NCBI RefSeq assembly: GCF_024519455.1 | Contig: NZ_JALJRY010000006.1 | Coordinates: 62,001-126,000, forward strand | DNA length: 64,000 bases | From: Streptomyces sp. STR69 | Lineage (GTDB): Bacteria > Actinomycetota > Actinomycetes > Streptomycetales > Streptomycetaceae | Direction of reading: 5' to 3' | Shown: one piece after another, positions 18,081 to 26,084 of the stretch | How the letters are laid out: every line of letters begins with the position of its first letter | Numbering within the stretch: the stretch's first letter is position 1 | The notes under the pieces: model-generated | Database searches by the model: none | What the model was told of the DNA's origin: nothing | What the model saw: only the letters and a program-made list of their open reading frames with translations | Made by a program: the position numbers and the translations under genes

Positions 18081-19762
18081 CCCACGACCACGACCTGGAA
18101 CTCCGCCCCACGGCCGCGCAGATCACCGCCGCGCTGAACCCGCCCCCCGGGCGCAACGGCGGCGACGTGGTCGTGGAGACCCTGGCCGGGCTCGGCGCGA
18201 CGACCGTCTTCGGCCTGCCCGGGCAGCACGCGCTCGGCATGTTCGACGCACTGCGCCGCTCCGACCTGCGGTACATCGGCCTGCGGGTGGAGAACAACGC
18301 CGGTTTCGCGGCGGACGCGTACGGCCGCATCACGGGTGAGGCGGCACCGCTGCTGCTGTCCACGGGCCCCGGCGCGCTGACATCGCTGGCCGCGCTCCAG
18401 GAGGCGCGGGCTGCCTCGGCCCCCGTCCTGGCGATCAGCAGCCAGATCCCGACGGCGGGCCTGGGCGGCGGTCGCCACGGCTATCTGCACGAACTCCCGG
18501 ACCAGCCGGCCTCGTTCAGGGGCGTGGTGAAGTCGGTCCACACGGTCCGCGCCCAGTCGCAGATCCCGTCCGCGATCGCGGAGGCGTGGAAGTCGGCGCT
18601 CACGGCCCCGCACGGCCCGGTGTGGGTGGAGATCCCGCAGGACGTCCTGCTGGCCGAGACCCGCCTCCCCGTGGTGACGGCGGTGGACGCGACCCCGGAG
18701 GACTTGATCCCACGCCCCGAACTGACCGCCGTAGCAGCCGACTTGCTGTCGCGCGCGGTCCGTCCCGCGATCATCGCGGGCGGGGGAGTGGTGAGGGCGG
18801 ACGCGTCGAAGAAGCTGCGGCAGCTGGCGGAGAAGCTCCGGGCGCCGGTGGTCACGACGCCGGGCGGCAAGGGTGCGTTCCCCTGGAACCATCCGTTGTC
18901 GTTGCAGTCCTGGCTTGAGGACCGTCACACGACGGACTTCCTGGAGGACGCGGACGTCCTGCTGGTGGTGGGCTCGGGTCTGGGTGAACTGTCGTCCAAC
19001 TACCACACGTTCGCCCCGCGCGGCCGGGTCGTCCAGATCGAGGCGGACCTCGGCAAACTGGAGTCGAACCACCCGGCGTTGGGCATCCACGCGGACGCGT
19101 GGCACGCGGTGCAGGCGCTGTTGGAGACGGTGACGGAGCGGGCGGACGCGACGGCGGAGGGGCGGGTGGCCGAACTGCTCGGCCGAGTGCGGGAGCGCAT
19201 CGACTCGCAGGAACTGACCCTGGAACAGGGCGTCTTGGAGTCGGTCCGCAGGGCGCTGCCGGCCGACTCCCCGTCCTTCTGGGACATGACGATCCTGGCC
19301 TACTGGGCCTGGTCGGCGTTCGACGCGAAGGGCCCCAACCAGCTCCACTCCGCCCAGGGCGCGGGCGGCCTCGGCTACGGCTTCCCGGCGGCACTGGGCG
19401 CGGCTGTGGCGGACCCGACGCGGCCGGTGCTGGCGGTGTCGGGTGACGGCGGAGCGCTGTACTCGATCGCGGAGCTGGCGACGGCCAAGCAGTATGACCT
19501 GAACGTCACTTGGCTCATTGTCGACGACGGCGGCTACGGGATTCTGCGTGAGTACATGACGGACGCCTTCGGCGAGGCCACGGCGACGGAACTGACCCGG
19601 CCGGACTATGTGGCGCTGGCGGAGTCGTTCGGGGTGCCCGGCGTGCGGACTTCGCCGGAGGCACTGGAGTCGGACCTGGCGAAGGCGTTGGCGGAACCGG
19701 GGCCCTCCGTGGTCGTACTCCCGGCTGTGCTGCGGATGTTCGCGGCTACGCATTTGGGGTGA
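18077..19762 (+). CDS. Thiamine-diphosphate enzyme, acetolactate synthase-like
   Basis: A 561-residue three-domain TPP enzyme. The activating Glu is in [15 protein letters not shown] (about 72-86). The cofactor motif begins [16 protein letters not shown] and ends VDDGGYG, where most relatives have NDxxYG, so an expected Asn ligand for the metal is Asp here. The GTG start overlaps the ureohydrolase stop by four bases. It probably acts on a keto acid arising from the same pathway, but its reaction is not known. Acetolactate synthase proper is unlikely, since no small subunit or ilv gene is nearby. Confidence 0.8.
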   Translation: MTHDHDLELRPTAAQITAALNPPPGRNGGDVVVETLAGLGATTVFGLPGQHALGMFDALRRSDLRYIGLRVENNAGFAADAYGRITGEAAPLLLSTGPGALTSLAALQEARAASAPVLAISSQIPTAGLGGGRHGYLHELPDQPASFRGVVKSVHTVRAQSQIPSAIAEAWKSALTAPHGPVWVEIPQDVLLAETRLPVVTAVDATPEDLIPRPELTAVAADLLSRAVRPAIIAGGGVVRADASKKLRQLAEKLRAPVVTTPGGKGAFPWNHPLSLQSWLEDRHTTDFLEDADVLLVVGSGLGELSSNYHTFAPRGRVVQIEADLGKLESNHPALGIHADAWHAVQALLETVTERADATAEGRVAELLGRVRERIDSQELTLEQGVLESVRRALPADSPSFWDMTILAYWAWSAFDAKGPNQLHSAQGAGGLGYGFPAALGAAVADPTRPVLAVSGDGGALYSIAELATAKQYDLNVTWLIVDDGGYGILREYMTDAFGEATATELTRPDYVALAESFGVPGVRTSPEALESDLAKALAEPGPSVVVLPAVLRMFAATHLG

Positions 19763-19826
19763 CGGGGGAGGGCGAGGGCGGCCGTCCTTGCCGGTCCCCC
19801 TCACGATCCCCCTCCCGCGTTCGGCG

Positions 19827-20609
19827 TCACATCCGCGGATCCGGCTTCAGCAGGGCGAACGCCGCGCCGAAGGGGTCCGCGAGCCAGGCGATCCGGCCGA
19901 CCTCAGGTACGTCCGCCGCCGGCATCAGTACGGAACCGCCGTTGGAGCGCGCCGAGTTGATCGTGGCGTCGACATCCGTCGAGTGGAAGTACGGTACCCA
20001 GCGCGGCTGTTCACCCTCGCCCGCATTGAGTGGCGCGACCCCGCCGAAGGAGGCGTCCTGCTGGTCGCCGGCGCTGGTGCTCAGCACCCGGTACGTCATG
20101 CCGGGCGCCGGCATGTCCTGGCTGCGCCAGCCGAACAGGCCCTGGTAGAAGGCGATGTCCGCCTCCGGATCGGGGGCGTGCAGTTCCGCCCAGAGCAGGG
20201 TGTTCGGGGCCGAGGTGAGTTCCAGACCCGCGGTCCTGCCGGGCTGCCAGAGCGCGAACTGCGCGCCCTGCGGGTCGGTGGCCTGCGCCAGCATGCCCTC
20301 ACCCATGACGTCCATGGGCTCCATCCGTACGGTTCCGCCGCCGGCCGTGACGGCCTGGACGGTGGCCGCGATGTCGTCGGTCTTGAAGTGGATCATCCAG
20401 GCGGAGCGCGCGCCTTCCTCGGTGAGTGGTCCGAGGGCCGCGACGGTCCTGCCGTCCACCTGGAAGAACCCGTATCCGCCCGTCTCGGGCCCGGCGGAGA
20501 CGAACCGCCAGCCGAGGACGGCGCCGTAGAACGCGGAGGCGGCGTCGGTGTCGGGGCTGCCGAGGTCGAGCCAGTTGGGCGATCCGGTGATGAAGTCGGT
20601 GCCGAGCAT
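19827..20609 (-). CDS. VOC (glyoxalase/bleomycin-resistance) family protein
   Basis: A 260-residue protein built from two vicinal-oxygen-chelate domains (about 1-125 and 135-260). Each has the fold's usual wording (PNWLDLGSPDTDAASAFYGAVLGWRF, and AELHAPDPEADIAFYQGLFGW). The ATG at 20609 follows AGGAGGACTT, so the long upstream reading frame is not used. These double-domain VOC proteins are common in Streptomyces and mostly of unknown substrate. It converges on the TPP enzyme gene. Confidence 0.85.
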   Translation of the reverse strand: MLGTDFITGSPNWLDLGSPDTDAASAFYGAVLGWRFVSAGPETGGYGFFQVDGRTVAALGPLTEEGARSAWMIHFKTDDIAATVQAVTAGGGTVRMEPMDVMGEGMLAQATDPQGAQFALWQPGRTAGLELTSAPNTLLWAELHAPDPEADIAFYQGLFGWRSQDMPAPGMTYRVLSTSAGDQQDASFGGVAPLNAGEGEQPRWVPYFHSTDVDATINSARSNGGSVLMPAADVPEVGRIAWLADPFGAAFALLKPDPRM

Positions 20610-20760
20610 GAAGTCCTCCTGGACGGGGCGGATCGGGACGGGAGCCACGATGCCGTCCCGATCGTCGCCGTCCGCGAACGAGCACCGACAGGCCTCCGGT
20701 TTCCACCGAACGGCCGAACGCTCGCCAGCACCGGCGTCGCGCGCTGACAGACTTCCTGCC

Positions 20761-20885
20761 ATGGGTGGACACGAGGCGGGCGATGGTAGCCGGGCGGCCC
20801 AAGTCAGCGTGAGCTTCGGGCTGTTGGCGGCCTGGGCGGTGCACGATCTGGAGGAGGCGGCCACGCTGCCGGGCTGCCCCCGGGG
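20761..20885 (+). pseudogene. 5' remnant of an HXXEE-domain gene
   Basis: From the ATG at 20761 the frame reads MGGHEAGDG... then LLAAWAVHDLEEAATLP, which fits the start of HXXEE membrane proteins (His, two residues, Glu-Glu) common in Streptomyces. After about 20885 the similarity stops and the sequence becomes the antisense of a PIN-domain remnant. No membrane-spanning remainder is present, so only the first 40 or so codons survive. Confidence 0.5.
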
Positions 20886-20904
20886 GCGGCGCTCGCCGCG
20901 GCGG

Positions 20905-21049
20905 CCACGGCCGGCGCGCAAGATGGCCAGGACCATCGGTGACACCACGAGTTGGTCGACCAGGGGAGGGCTTGTACGGAGGACTCTTGATGCGCGTCCT
21001 TCCGGTTGCAGACGGCGAGGAGGACTGATGTGTCCGACGTGACACGCAT
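20905..21049 (-). pseudogene. Frameshifted 5' remnant of a PIN-domain (VapC-like) toxin gene
   Basis: On the minus strand, MRVTSDTSVLLAVCNRKDAH begins a PIN domain with the first conserved Asp (DTSVLLA). Near 20965 the match moves to another frame, which continues LVDQLVVSPMVLAILRAG, as PIN proteins do after the first helix. It then runs into the HXXEE remnant. The frameshift and the missing second half mean the toxin is dead. No antitoxin gene is visible beside it. Confidence 0.55.
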
Positions 21050-21107
21050 CGCTCGACGAGTCGCCTGCGGCCCTCAATGGAGAGAGGTGCGTTGGCATAG
21101 GTGCCCG

Positions 21108-21905
21108 TCAGATGGCGGCGAGGGTGTTGAGCAGGTGGCCAAGTTCCGCCGGCGCCTGCATGTGGGCCAGGTGGCCCTGGCCGGGGAGTTCGTGGACTCC
21201 GGCGTGAGCGACGTGCTGCCGCACGTTGTCGAACGACGTTCCGTAGGGGGCTGTTCCGCGGTTGCACTGGCCGATGATCAGGTCGACTTGATCTGCCTGT
21301 CGCGCCATCACATCCGGAGGCGGCGCCGAGTTGAGCGCGTCGAGTTCGGCGTACAGCGGTCCGCTCAAGCGACGCAAGATCGCCCAACCGTGCTGATCGG
21401 CCCGAAGATCCTCGACATGCGCAGCGGAGAAGCCGGAGATCTGCCGATTGACGATCTCGACGCAGCGATCCCAGTCCGCCGTCTCCGCTGCGACCTTCAG
21501 GTCCGGCAGTGCATGACGTCCGAATGGCCGCATCACCGGCTCGTAGGCGATCACCTGGGGAATCGGGCGATCGTTGGCGGTCAGCAAGGTGATCAGGCCG
21601 CCGTAGCTCCAGCCGAAGAGTGCTCTCGTGCTGTCGAACTCGTCAAGGACCACGCCGAGGTCCTCAACCTCTGTCCGCAGTGAGTACGAGTTGGTCAACG
21701 GCCCTGAGGACGTACGTCCCCGGCGGTTTACGACTACCACTGAGGGCCAGGCGTCGATGGCGCCCGCAACACGGCGCCACGTATGCGCATCGCTCATCAC
21801 ACCCGGGACGACGACGAGGCTCGGGGCATCCGGCTCGCCGTACACATCGACTGTGACCCAGCTGTCACCGCCGACCGACAGCTTCTTCTGAATCGTTCGC
21901 TCCAT
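21108..21905 (-). CDS. Alpha/beta hydrolase
   Basis: A 265-residue alpha/beta-hydrolase. The nucleophile elbow is FGWSYGG (Ser about 97), the oxyanion region is VVVPGVMSDAHTW, and the likely catalytic His is in GQGHLAH near the end. No signal peptide is seen. The start codon and that of the divergent TetR gene lie inside one perfect 16-bp inverted repeat, so both proteins begin MERTI. The TetR protein therefore almost certainly controls it. The substrate is unknown. Confidence 0.83.
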   Translation of the reverse strand: MERTIQKKLSVGGDSWVTVDVYGEPDAPSLVVVPGVMSDAHTWRRVAGAIDAWPSVVVVNRRGRTSSGPLTNSYSLRTEVEDLGVVLDEFDSTRALFGWSYGGLITLLTANDRPIPQVIAYEPVMRPFGRHALPDLKVAAETADWDRCVEIVNRQISGFSAAHVEDLRADQHGWAILRRLSGPLYAELDALNSAPPPDVMARQADQVDLIIGQCNRGTAPYGTSFDNVRQHVAHAGVHELPGQGHLAHMQAPAELGHLLNTLAAI

Positions 21906-21928
21906 AAATCAATTATGGAGCGAACGAT
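21892..21928. promoter_or_regulatory. Perfect inverted repeat covering two divergent start codons
   Basis: The arms ATCGTTCGCTCCATAA (21892-21907) and TTATGGAGCGAACGAT (21913-21928) are exact complements with a 5-bp spacer. The start of the hydrolase (21905, minus) and the first ATG of the TetR gene (21915, plus) both lie within it. It is probably the TetR operator. If these starts are real, both messages are leaderless or nearly so. Confidence 0.85.
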
Positions 21929-22562
21929 CTACAATGCAAGCGTGACCGAGCGCAACCGTGGACGACCACGAGCCTTCGACCGCGACCGTGCGGTCCTTGA
22001 CGCCGCTCGCCTCTTCTGGCGACGCGGCTACTCCGGCACCTCGACCCGCACCCTGACCGCGGCCCTCGGGCTTTCCACCTCCAGCCTCTACGCCGCCTTC
22101 GGCAGCAAGGCCGGACTGTTCGAGGAAGCGGTGCGGACCTACGCCGAGCGTTACCGCGAGATCTACCAGCAGGCTGTCGCCCAGAAGGACATCCAGACGG
22201 TCATCGAACGCATCCTCACCGACTCGGTCCACGAGTTCACCCAGCCAAGCGGCACGCATCCCGGATGTCTCATCAGCAGCGCCGTGATGACCGACAGCAC
22301 GAGCACGCTCGATACCAGCGCCTACGTCGCCGAACTGCACAGCTCGAACGAGCAGGCCCTCCTCGGGCGCATCGAACGAGCGATCCAGGACGGGGAACTG
22401 GCCGCGGGCACCAACGCGGCGGTCCTGACCGGGCTCATCCAATCCGTCTGGCACGGACTGTCAGTGCGGTCCAACGTCGACACGGCTCGCGAGGACCTGC
22501 TCGCGACGGCCCAACTTGCCCACCAGCTGATCTGCCGACAACTCACGTCACCAATGTCCTGA
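21915..22562 (+). CDS. TetR-family regulator
   Basis: A 215-residue TetR regulator with its helix-turn-helix at about 17-62 (RAVLDAARLFWRRGYSGTSTRTLTAA, SSLYAAFGSKAGLFEEAV) and a C-terminal domain containing GTHPGCLISSAVM, a wording seen in a common TetR subgroup. The ATG at 21915 lies in the palindrome. A GTG at 21942 (TERNRGRPRAFD follows) is an alternative start outside the arms. It is divergent from the hydrolase, the probable target. A terminator-like hairpin follows the stop. Confidence 0.85.
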   Translation: MERTIYNASVTERNRGRPRAFDRDRAVLDAARLFWRRGYSGTSTRTLTAALGLSTSSLYAAFGSKAGLFEEAVRTYAERYREIYQQAVAQKDIQTVIERILTDSVHEFTQPSGTHPGCLISSAVMTDSTSTLDTSAYVAELHSSNEQALLGRIERAIQDGELAAGTNAAVLTGLIQSVWHGLSVRSNVDTAREDLLATAQLAHQLICRQLTSPMS

Positions 22563-22567
22563 CCGAT

Positions 22568-22596
22568 CGGGCTCCCCGCAGATCGCGAGGAGCCCG
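22568..22596. terminator. Hairpin between convergent genes
   Basis: CGGGCTCC (22568-22575) and GGAGCCCG (22589-22596) can pair as an 8-bp stem with a 13-base loop between the convergent TetR and endonuclease genes. No T-run follows, as is common for Streptomyces terminators. Confidence 0.5.
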
Positions 22597-22611
22597 GCCC
22601 GGTACTGCCGC

Positions 22612-23418
22612 CTACCAGATCGCCTCGACCCACTCCGGGTGGTCGATGAACGGGTTCCGGTTGTGTTGGTACGTGTTGTAGATGACGTTGTTGCGGTTCT
22701 CCTCGAAGGCGCTCGGCGGGTCCGCCTCGTTCCAGGCCTTGAGGACGGAGAGCTTGCCCATGTAGGGGTTGCTGCCGTTGCCCACCTTCTCGTTGGGCTC
22801 CAGGTCGGCGAAGCCGTCGTCGCCCTCGTAGCGCACGGCCATGTAGAGGATCATGCGGGCCACGTCGCCCCGGTCCGCCGCGCGCGGCGCGAAGGAGTCG
22901 GAGTCGACCGTGCTGCCGCCGCCGTTGGTGACCGCGCTGCCGCCGTTGTCGAAGTCCAGGTTGCCGCGGATGCTGTTGACCTGGACGTCGGCCGGACGCA
23001 GGTGGTGCAGGTCCGTGCCGGGGCCGACCACCTCGCCGAAGTCGCCGTGGGACTTGGCCCAGGTGTGCTCGCGGTTCCAGTCGCCGACGTCGCCGCCGTT
23101 GAGGGACTTGGCGCGGGAGACACCGCTGTACAGCAGGATCACGTTGCTGCTGTTGTTCGGGTCCTGGTCGGTGGCCATGAGGGCGTTCCAGACCGCGGAG
23201 TACGAGATCTTCGTGACGTTGGTGCTGATGATCGTGTGCAGCGAGGACTTCAGGGTCGTACCCGTCTTGCCGACCGCGTTCTTGTAGTACGTCGAGTCGT
23301 ACGCGGTCGTCGTGGCGGCGGCCGGAGTCGCCGTCAGGGTCGGGGCCGCGAGGCCCACCAGAACCGCGGCGGTGGTCAACGCCACCGTTTTCCAGCGGTG
23401 CATGCGAGTCACCAACAT
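22612..23418 (-). CDS. Secreted endonuclease I (EndA/NucM family)
   Basis: A 268-residue secreted nuclease of the endonuclease I family, which has a beta-beta-alpha-metal active site and cuts DNA or RNA non-specifically. A signal peptide covers roughly the first 36 residues (hydrophobic run ending TATPAAATT). The active-site block reads WNREHTWAKSHGDF, followed by GTDLHHLRPAD and NSIRGNLDFD, which hold the catalytic His and metal ligands. The ATG at 23418 was preferred to the one at 23478 because the signal sequence begins there; 23403 is also possible. It is probably a nutrient-scavenging enzyme. Confidence 0.87.
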   Translation of the reverse strand: MLVTRMHRWKTVALTTAAVLVGLAAPTLTATPAAATTTAYDSTYYKNAVGKTGTTLKSSLHTIISTNVTKISYSAVWNALMATDQDPNNSSNVILLYSGVSRAKSLNGGDVGDWNREHTWAKSHGDFGEVVGPGTDLHHLRPADVQVNSIRGNLDFDNGGSAVTNGGGSTVDSDSFAPRAADRGDVARMILYMAVRYEGDDGFADLEPNEKVGNGSNPYMGKLSVLKAWNEADPPSAFEENRNNVIYNTYQHNRNPFIDHPEWVEAIW

Positions 23419-23563
23419 AAAGAGTGTCCCATCTACGCGGGTTGAATGGGGCGGCAAACGGGAGCGTGGCATGGACATGCAGTCCTGTAAATAAACGAGA
23501 CGTGTCGATCAGGTGACCGGACGCGACAATTTGCCTCGTGTCTACGCGAGTTGACGTACCAAA

Positions 23564-23593
23564 ACGGCCCCCGACCGGTGGGTCGGGGGCCGT
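23564..23593 (-). terminator. Intrinsic terminator after the GT39 gene
   Basis: A perfect 13-bp stem (23564-23576 with 23581-23593, loop of four) is followed on the minus strand by TTTT. It lies 31 bp after the stop of the glycosyltransferase gene and insulates the endonuclease promoter. Confidence 0.85.
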
Positions 23594-23623
23594 TCGCCGT
23601 CGTCTACGGCACTTGCGTCGGCG

Positions 23624-25939
23624 TCACTTCACGTCCGACGGGTCCAGCCGGTACAGCGTCGAGGTGTTGGTCGTCGACGTCGTGGAGGTGGAGGACGAAG
23701 AGCTCGAACTCGACTCCGTCGTCGCGCTCTTGTCGTACGCGCTCTCCTTCACCGCCGTCGCGTTCTTCTGCACCCACGCGGTGATCTCGGTGTTCAGGGT
23801 GCTGTTGCCGCCCATCCCGCCGCCACCGAGCTGGATGTAGTGCAACTCGCCCTTCTTCACCAGCTCCTTGAGCTTGGCGAGGGTCATCGCCTTGTCGGAG
23901 CCGGTGAAGCCCCACATGGAGATGACGGGCTTGTGGGTGCTGAGGATCAGCTGGCCCGCGCTCTGCGAATTGGACACCGCGAGCAGCCACTTGGCGCCGT
24001 CCTGGTGCTTCTCCAGGTACGAGACGAGCGCGCTGGACGTGGTGCCGCCCATGCCGCCGCCACCGCCGAAGCCGCCGCGCGTACCGCCGGTGCCACCAGG
24101 AGCCGTACCGGTGCCGGTCCCGCCGGGAGCCGTACCGCCGCCGGGCAACTCCCCAGTCGTACCGCCCTGTTGGCCACCGGCCGTACCGCCGGTCGGCGCT
24201 CCGGTCGGCGCTCCGCTCGGCGCTGTGCCGCCCTGCGGCAGCTCACCCGTGCCGCCGCCACCCGGCGTCATCCCGCCGGGAGCCGTGCCGCCGCCGGGGA
24301 GTTCGCCGGTCGCCTGGCCGCCACCCTGCTGGGTGCCGCCGCCGGGACCGCCCTGGCCGCCGCCGAAGCCGCCGCGGTTGCCGCCCCCGCCGGGACCGCC
24401 GCCCATGCCGCCGCCGGTCGACGGACCGGCCGTCGGGTTGGTGCCGCCCATGCCGCCGCCGGAGCCGCTGGACGCGGCCGGGGTCACGGCGTACGCCGTC
24501 GGACCGGCGAGCGCGGCGACGATCGCCGCCACGACCGACGCGGTCAGCAGCCGGGCCCGGTTGCCCGAACGGAACACGAACAGGCCCACGATCGCGAGGA
24601 CCATCAGCACGCCCACCGTCGGCCACAGCCAGGTGTTCCAGCCGGAGGCCCGGCGGAGCACCACGATCGCCCAGATGCCCGTGACCGCGAGACCGGCCGG
24701 GAGGACCCAGGACCAACGCGCGTCGCCGCTGCGGAAGGCGCGCCACAGCATCACGCCGCCGCCACCGCACAGGGCCGCGATGCCGGGAGCGAGCGCGGTC
24801 GTGTAGTAGGGGTGCATCGTGCCCTGGGCCATGCTGAAGGTGACGTAGTGGAGCAGCGTCCAGCCGCCCCACATGACCAGCGCGGCGCGCGTCGCGTCGG
24901 TGCGCGGGGCGCGGCCGACCAGGACCAGGCCGGCGATCAGGGCGATCGCCGAGAAGGGGAGCAGCCAGGAGATCTGGCCGCCGAGGATGTCGTTGAACAT
25001 CCGGCCGAGGCCCGCGGTGCCGGCGAACGTACCGCCTCCGCCGCCACCCCCGCCTCCGCCGCCGTTGCCCTCGCCGCCGAAGACGCGGCCGAAGCCGTCG
25101 TAGCCCATGATCAGGTCCCAGGCCGTGCCGTCCGTCGAGCCGCCGATGTAGGGGCGGTCGGCGGCGGGGACGAGGGAGACGGCCGTGGCCCACCAGAAGC
25201 TGGAGACGGCCAACGCGACGGTTGCCAGGGCCAGTTGGACCAGCTTCTTCTTCCAGCCGAGCTTCGACGCGAAGAGGTACACGGCGAAGACGGCGGGCAG
25301 CGCGATGTAGCCCTGGAGGAGCTTGGTGTTGAACGCGAAGCCGAAGCAGACCGCGGAGCCGAGCAGGGGAAGCAGCTTCTCGGTGCGTACGGCGCGCAGG
25401 CCGAGGGCCGCGCCCGCCACCATCAGCAGGACGAGAAGGGTGTCGGGGTTGTTGTCGCGGTTGATGGCGACCGTGATCGGGGTGAGCGCGAGGACCAGCG
25501 CCGCGATGGTCGCGGCCACATGGCCGAAGTACCGCTTCACGGAGGAGTGCAGGATCCAGATCGTGCCGAGCGCGGCGGCGACCTCCGGCAGCATCATCTG
25601 CCAGGTGCCGAAGCCGAAGATCCGGCACGACAGGCCCATCACCATCAGGGAGAAGGGAGGCTTGTCGACCGTGATGAAGTTGCCCGCGTCCAGCGAGCCG
25701 AAGAACCAGGCCTTCCAGCTCTGCGTGCCGCTGTAGACGGCGCTGCTGTAGAAGCTGTTGAGGCTGGAACCGGTCAGGTTCCAGGAGTACAGCACGGCAG
25801 CGAGGACCATGATCGCGACCAGCGCGGGCAGCGACCAGCGGGGCGCCTTCTCGGGCGGGGCCGTCTCGGGTGGGGCCGGCGGCGGCCAGTCGGCGGACGC
25901 GGGTTCGGTGTGGGGGTGTGGATCGGTGGCAGATGTCAC
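23624..25939 (-). CDS. GT39-family membrane glycosyltransferase with glycine-rich insert
   Basis: About 771 residues from a GTG at 25939; the start is uncertain and up to 31 further codons are open upstream. The first 500 residues form an ArnT/PMT-like integral membrane glycosyltransferase with some 11-12 helices. SAVYSGTQSWKAWFFGSLD and ITVDKPP lie in the first outer loop, where the acidic catalytic residue is expected. It probably uses a polyprenyl-phosphate sugar donor. A long Gly-rich, low-complexity segment with repeated TGELPGGGTAPGG follows, then a globular end (YLEKHQDGAKWLLAV...STHKPVISMWGF). Acceptors of this Streptomyces class are not known. Confidence 0.82.
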   Translation of the reverse strand: MTSATDPHPHTEPASADWPPPAPPETAPPEKAPRWSLPALVAIMVLAAVLYSWNLTGSSLNSFYSSAVYSGTQSWKAWFFGSLDAGNFITVDKPPFSLMVMGLSCRIFGFGTWQMMLPEVAAALGTIWILHSSVKRYFGHVAATIAALVLALTPITVAINRDNNPDTLLVLLMVAGAALGLRAVRTEKLLPLLGSAVCFGFAFNTKLLQGYIALPAVFAVYLFASKLGWKKKLVQLALATVALAVSSFWWATAVSLVPAADRPYIGGSTDGTAWDLIMGYDGFGRVFGGEGNGGGGGGGGGGGTFAGTAGLGRMFNDILGGQISWLLPFSAIALIAGLVLVGRAPRTDATRAALVMWGGWTLLHYVTFSMAQGTMHPYYTTALAPGIAALCGGGGVMLWRAFRSGDARWSWVLPAGLAVTGIWAIVVLRRASGWNTWLWPTVGVLMVLAIVGLFVFRSGNRARLLTASVVAAIVAALAGPTAYAVTPAASSGSGGGMGGTNPTAGPSTGGGMGGGPGGGGNRGGFGGGQGGPGGGTQQGGGQATGELPGGGTAPGGMTPGGGGTGELPQGGTAPSGAPTGAPTGGTAGGQQGGTTGELPGGGTAPGGTGTGTAPGGTGGTRGGFGGGGGMGGTTSSALVSYLEKHQDGAKWLLAVSNSQSAGQLILSTHKPVISMWGFTGSDKAMTLAKLKELVKKGELHYIQLGGGGMGGNSTLNTEITAWVQKNATAVKESAYDKSATTESSSSSSSSTSTTSTTNTSTLYRLDPSDVK
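24041..24475 (-). repeat. Glycine-rich repeat region inside the GT39 gene
   Basis: This stretch codes for more than 130 residues of mainly Gly with Thr, Pro and Gln. TGELP(G/Q)GGTAP occurs three times and GGMGG/GGFGGG many times. It links the membrane domain to the C-terminal extracellular domain. Confidence 0.8.
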
Positions 25940-26084
25940 CCGGCCATCGTGCGAAGGCAGGGTGGGTGCGTGCTGTGCCGGACCTAGTGCTCGGCTGTGA
26001 ATTCGCAAAGGCCCGGGTAACGGGTCGTACAACCGTTCCCCAACCCGTACAACCTTTCACGCCTTCCTGTGAGTCAAGTCATGC

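Noticed and set aside
20548..21042. 164-residue plus-strand gene
   Set aside because: Only a short internal part (from 20761) resembles a family, and the rest is antisense of the VOC gene leader and of the PIN remnant.
23840..25987. 715-residue open frame opposite the GT39 gene
   Set aside because: It consists of low-complexity Arg/Ala/Gly sequence produced by the antisense of the glycine repeats and membrane helices.
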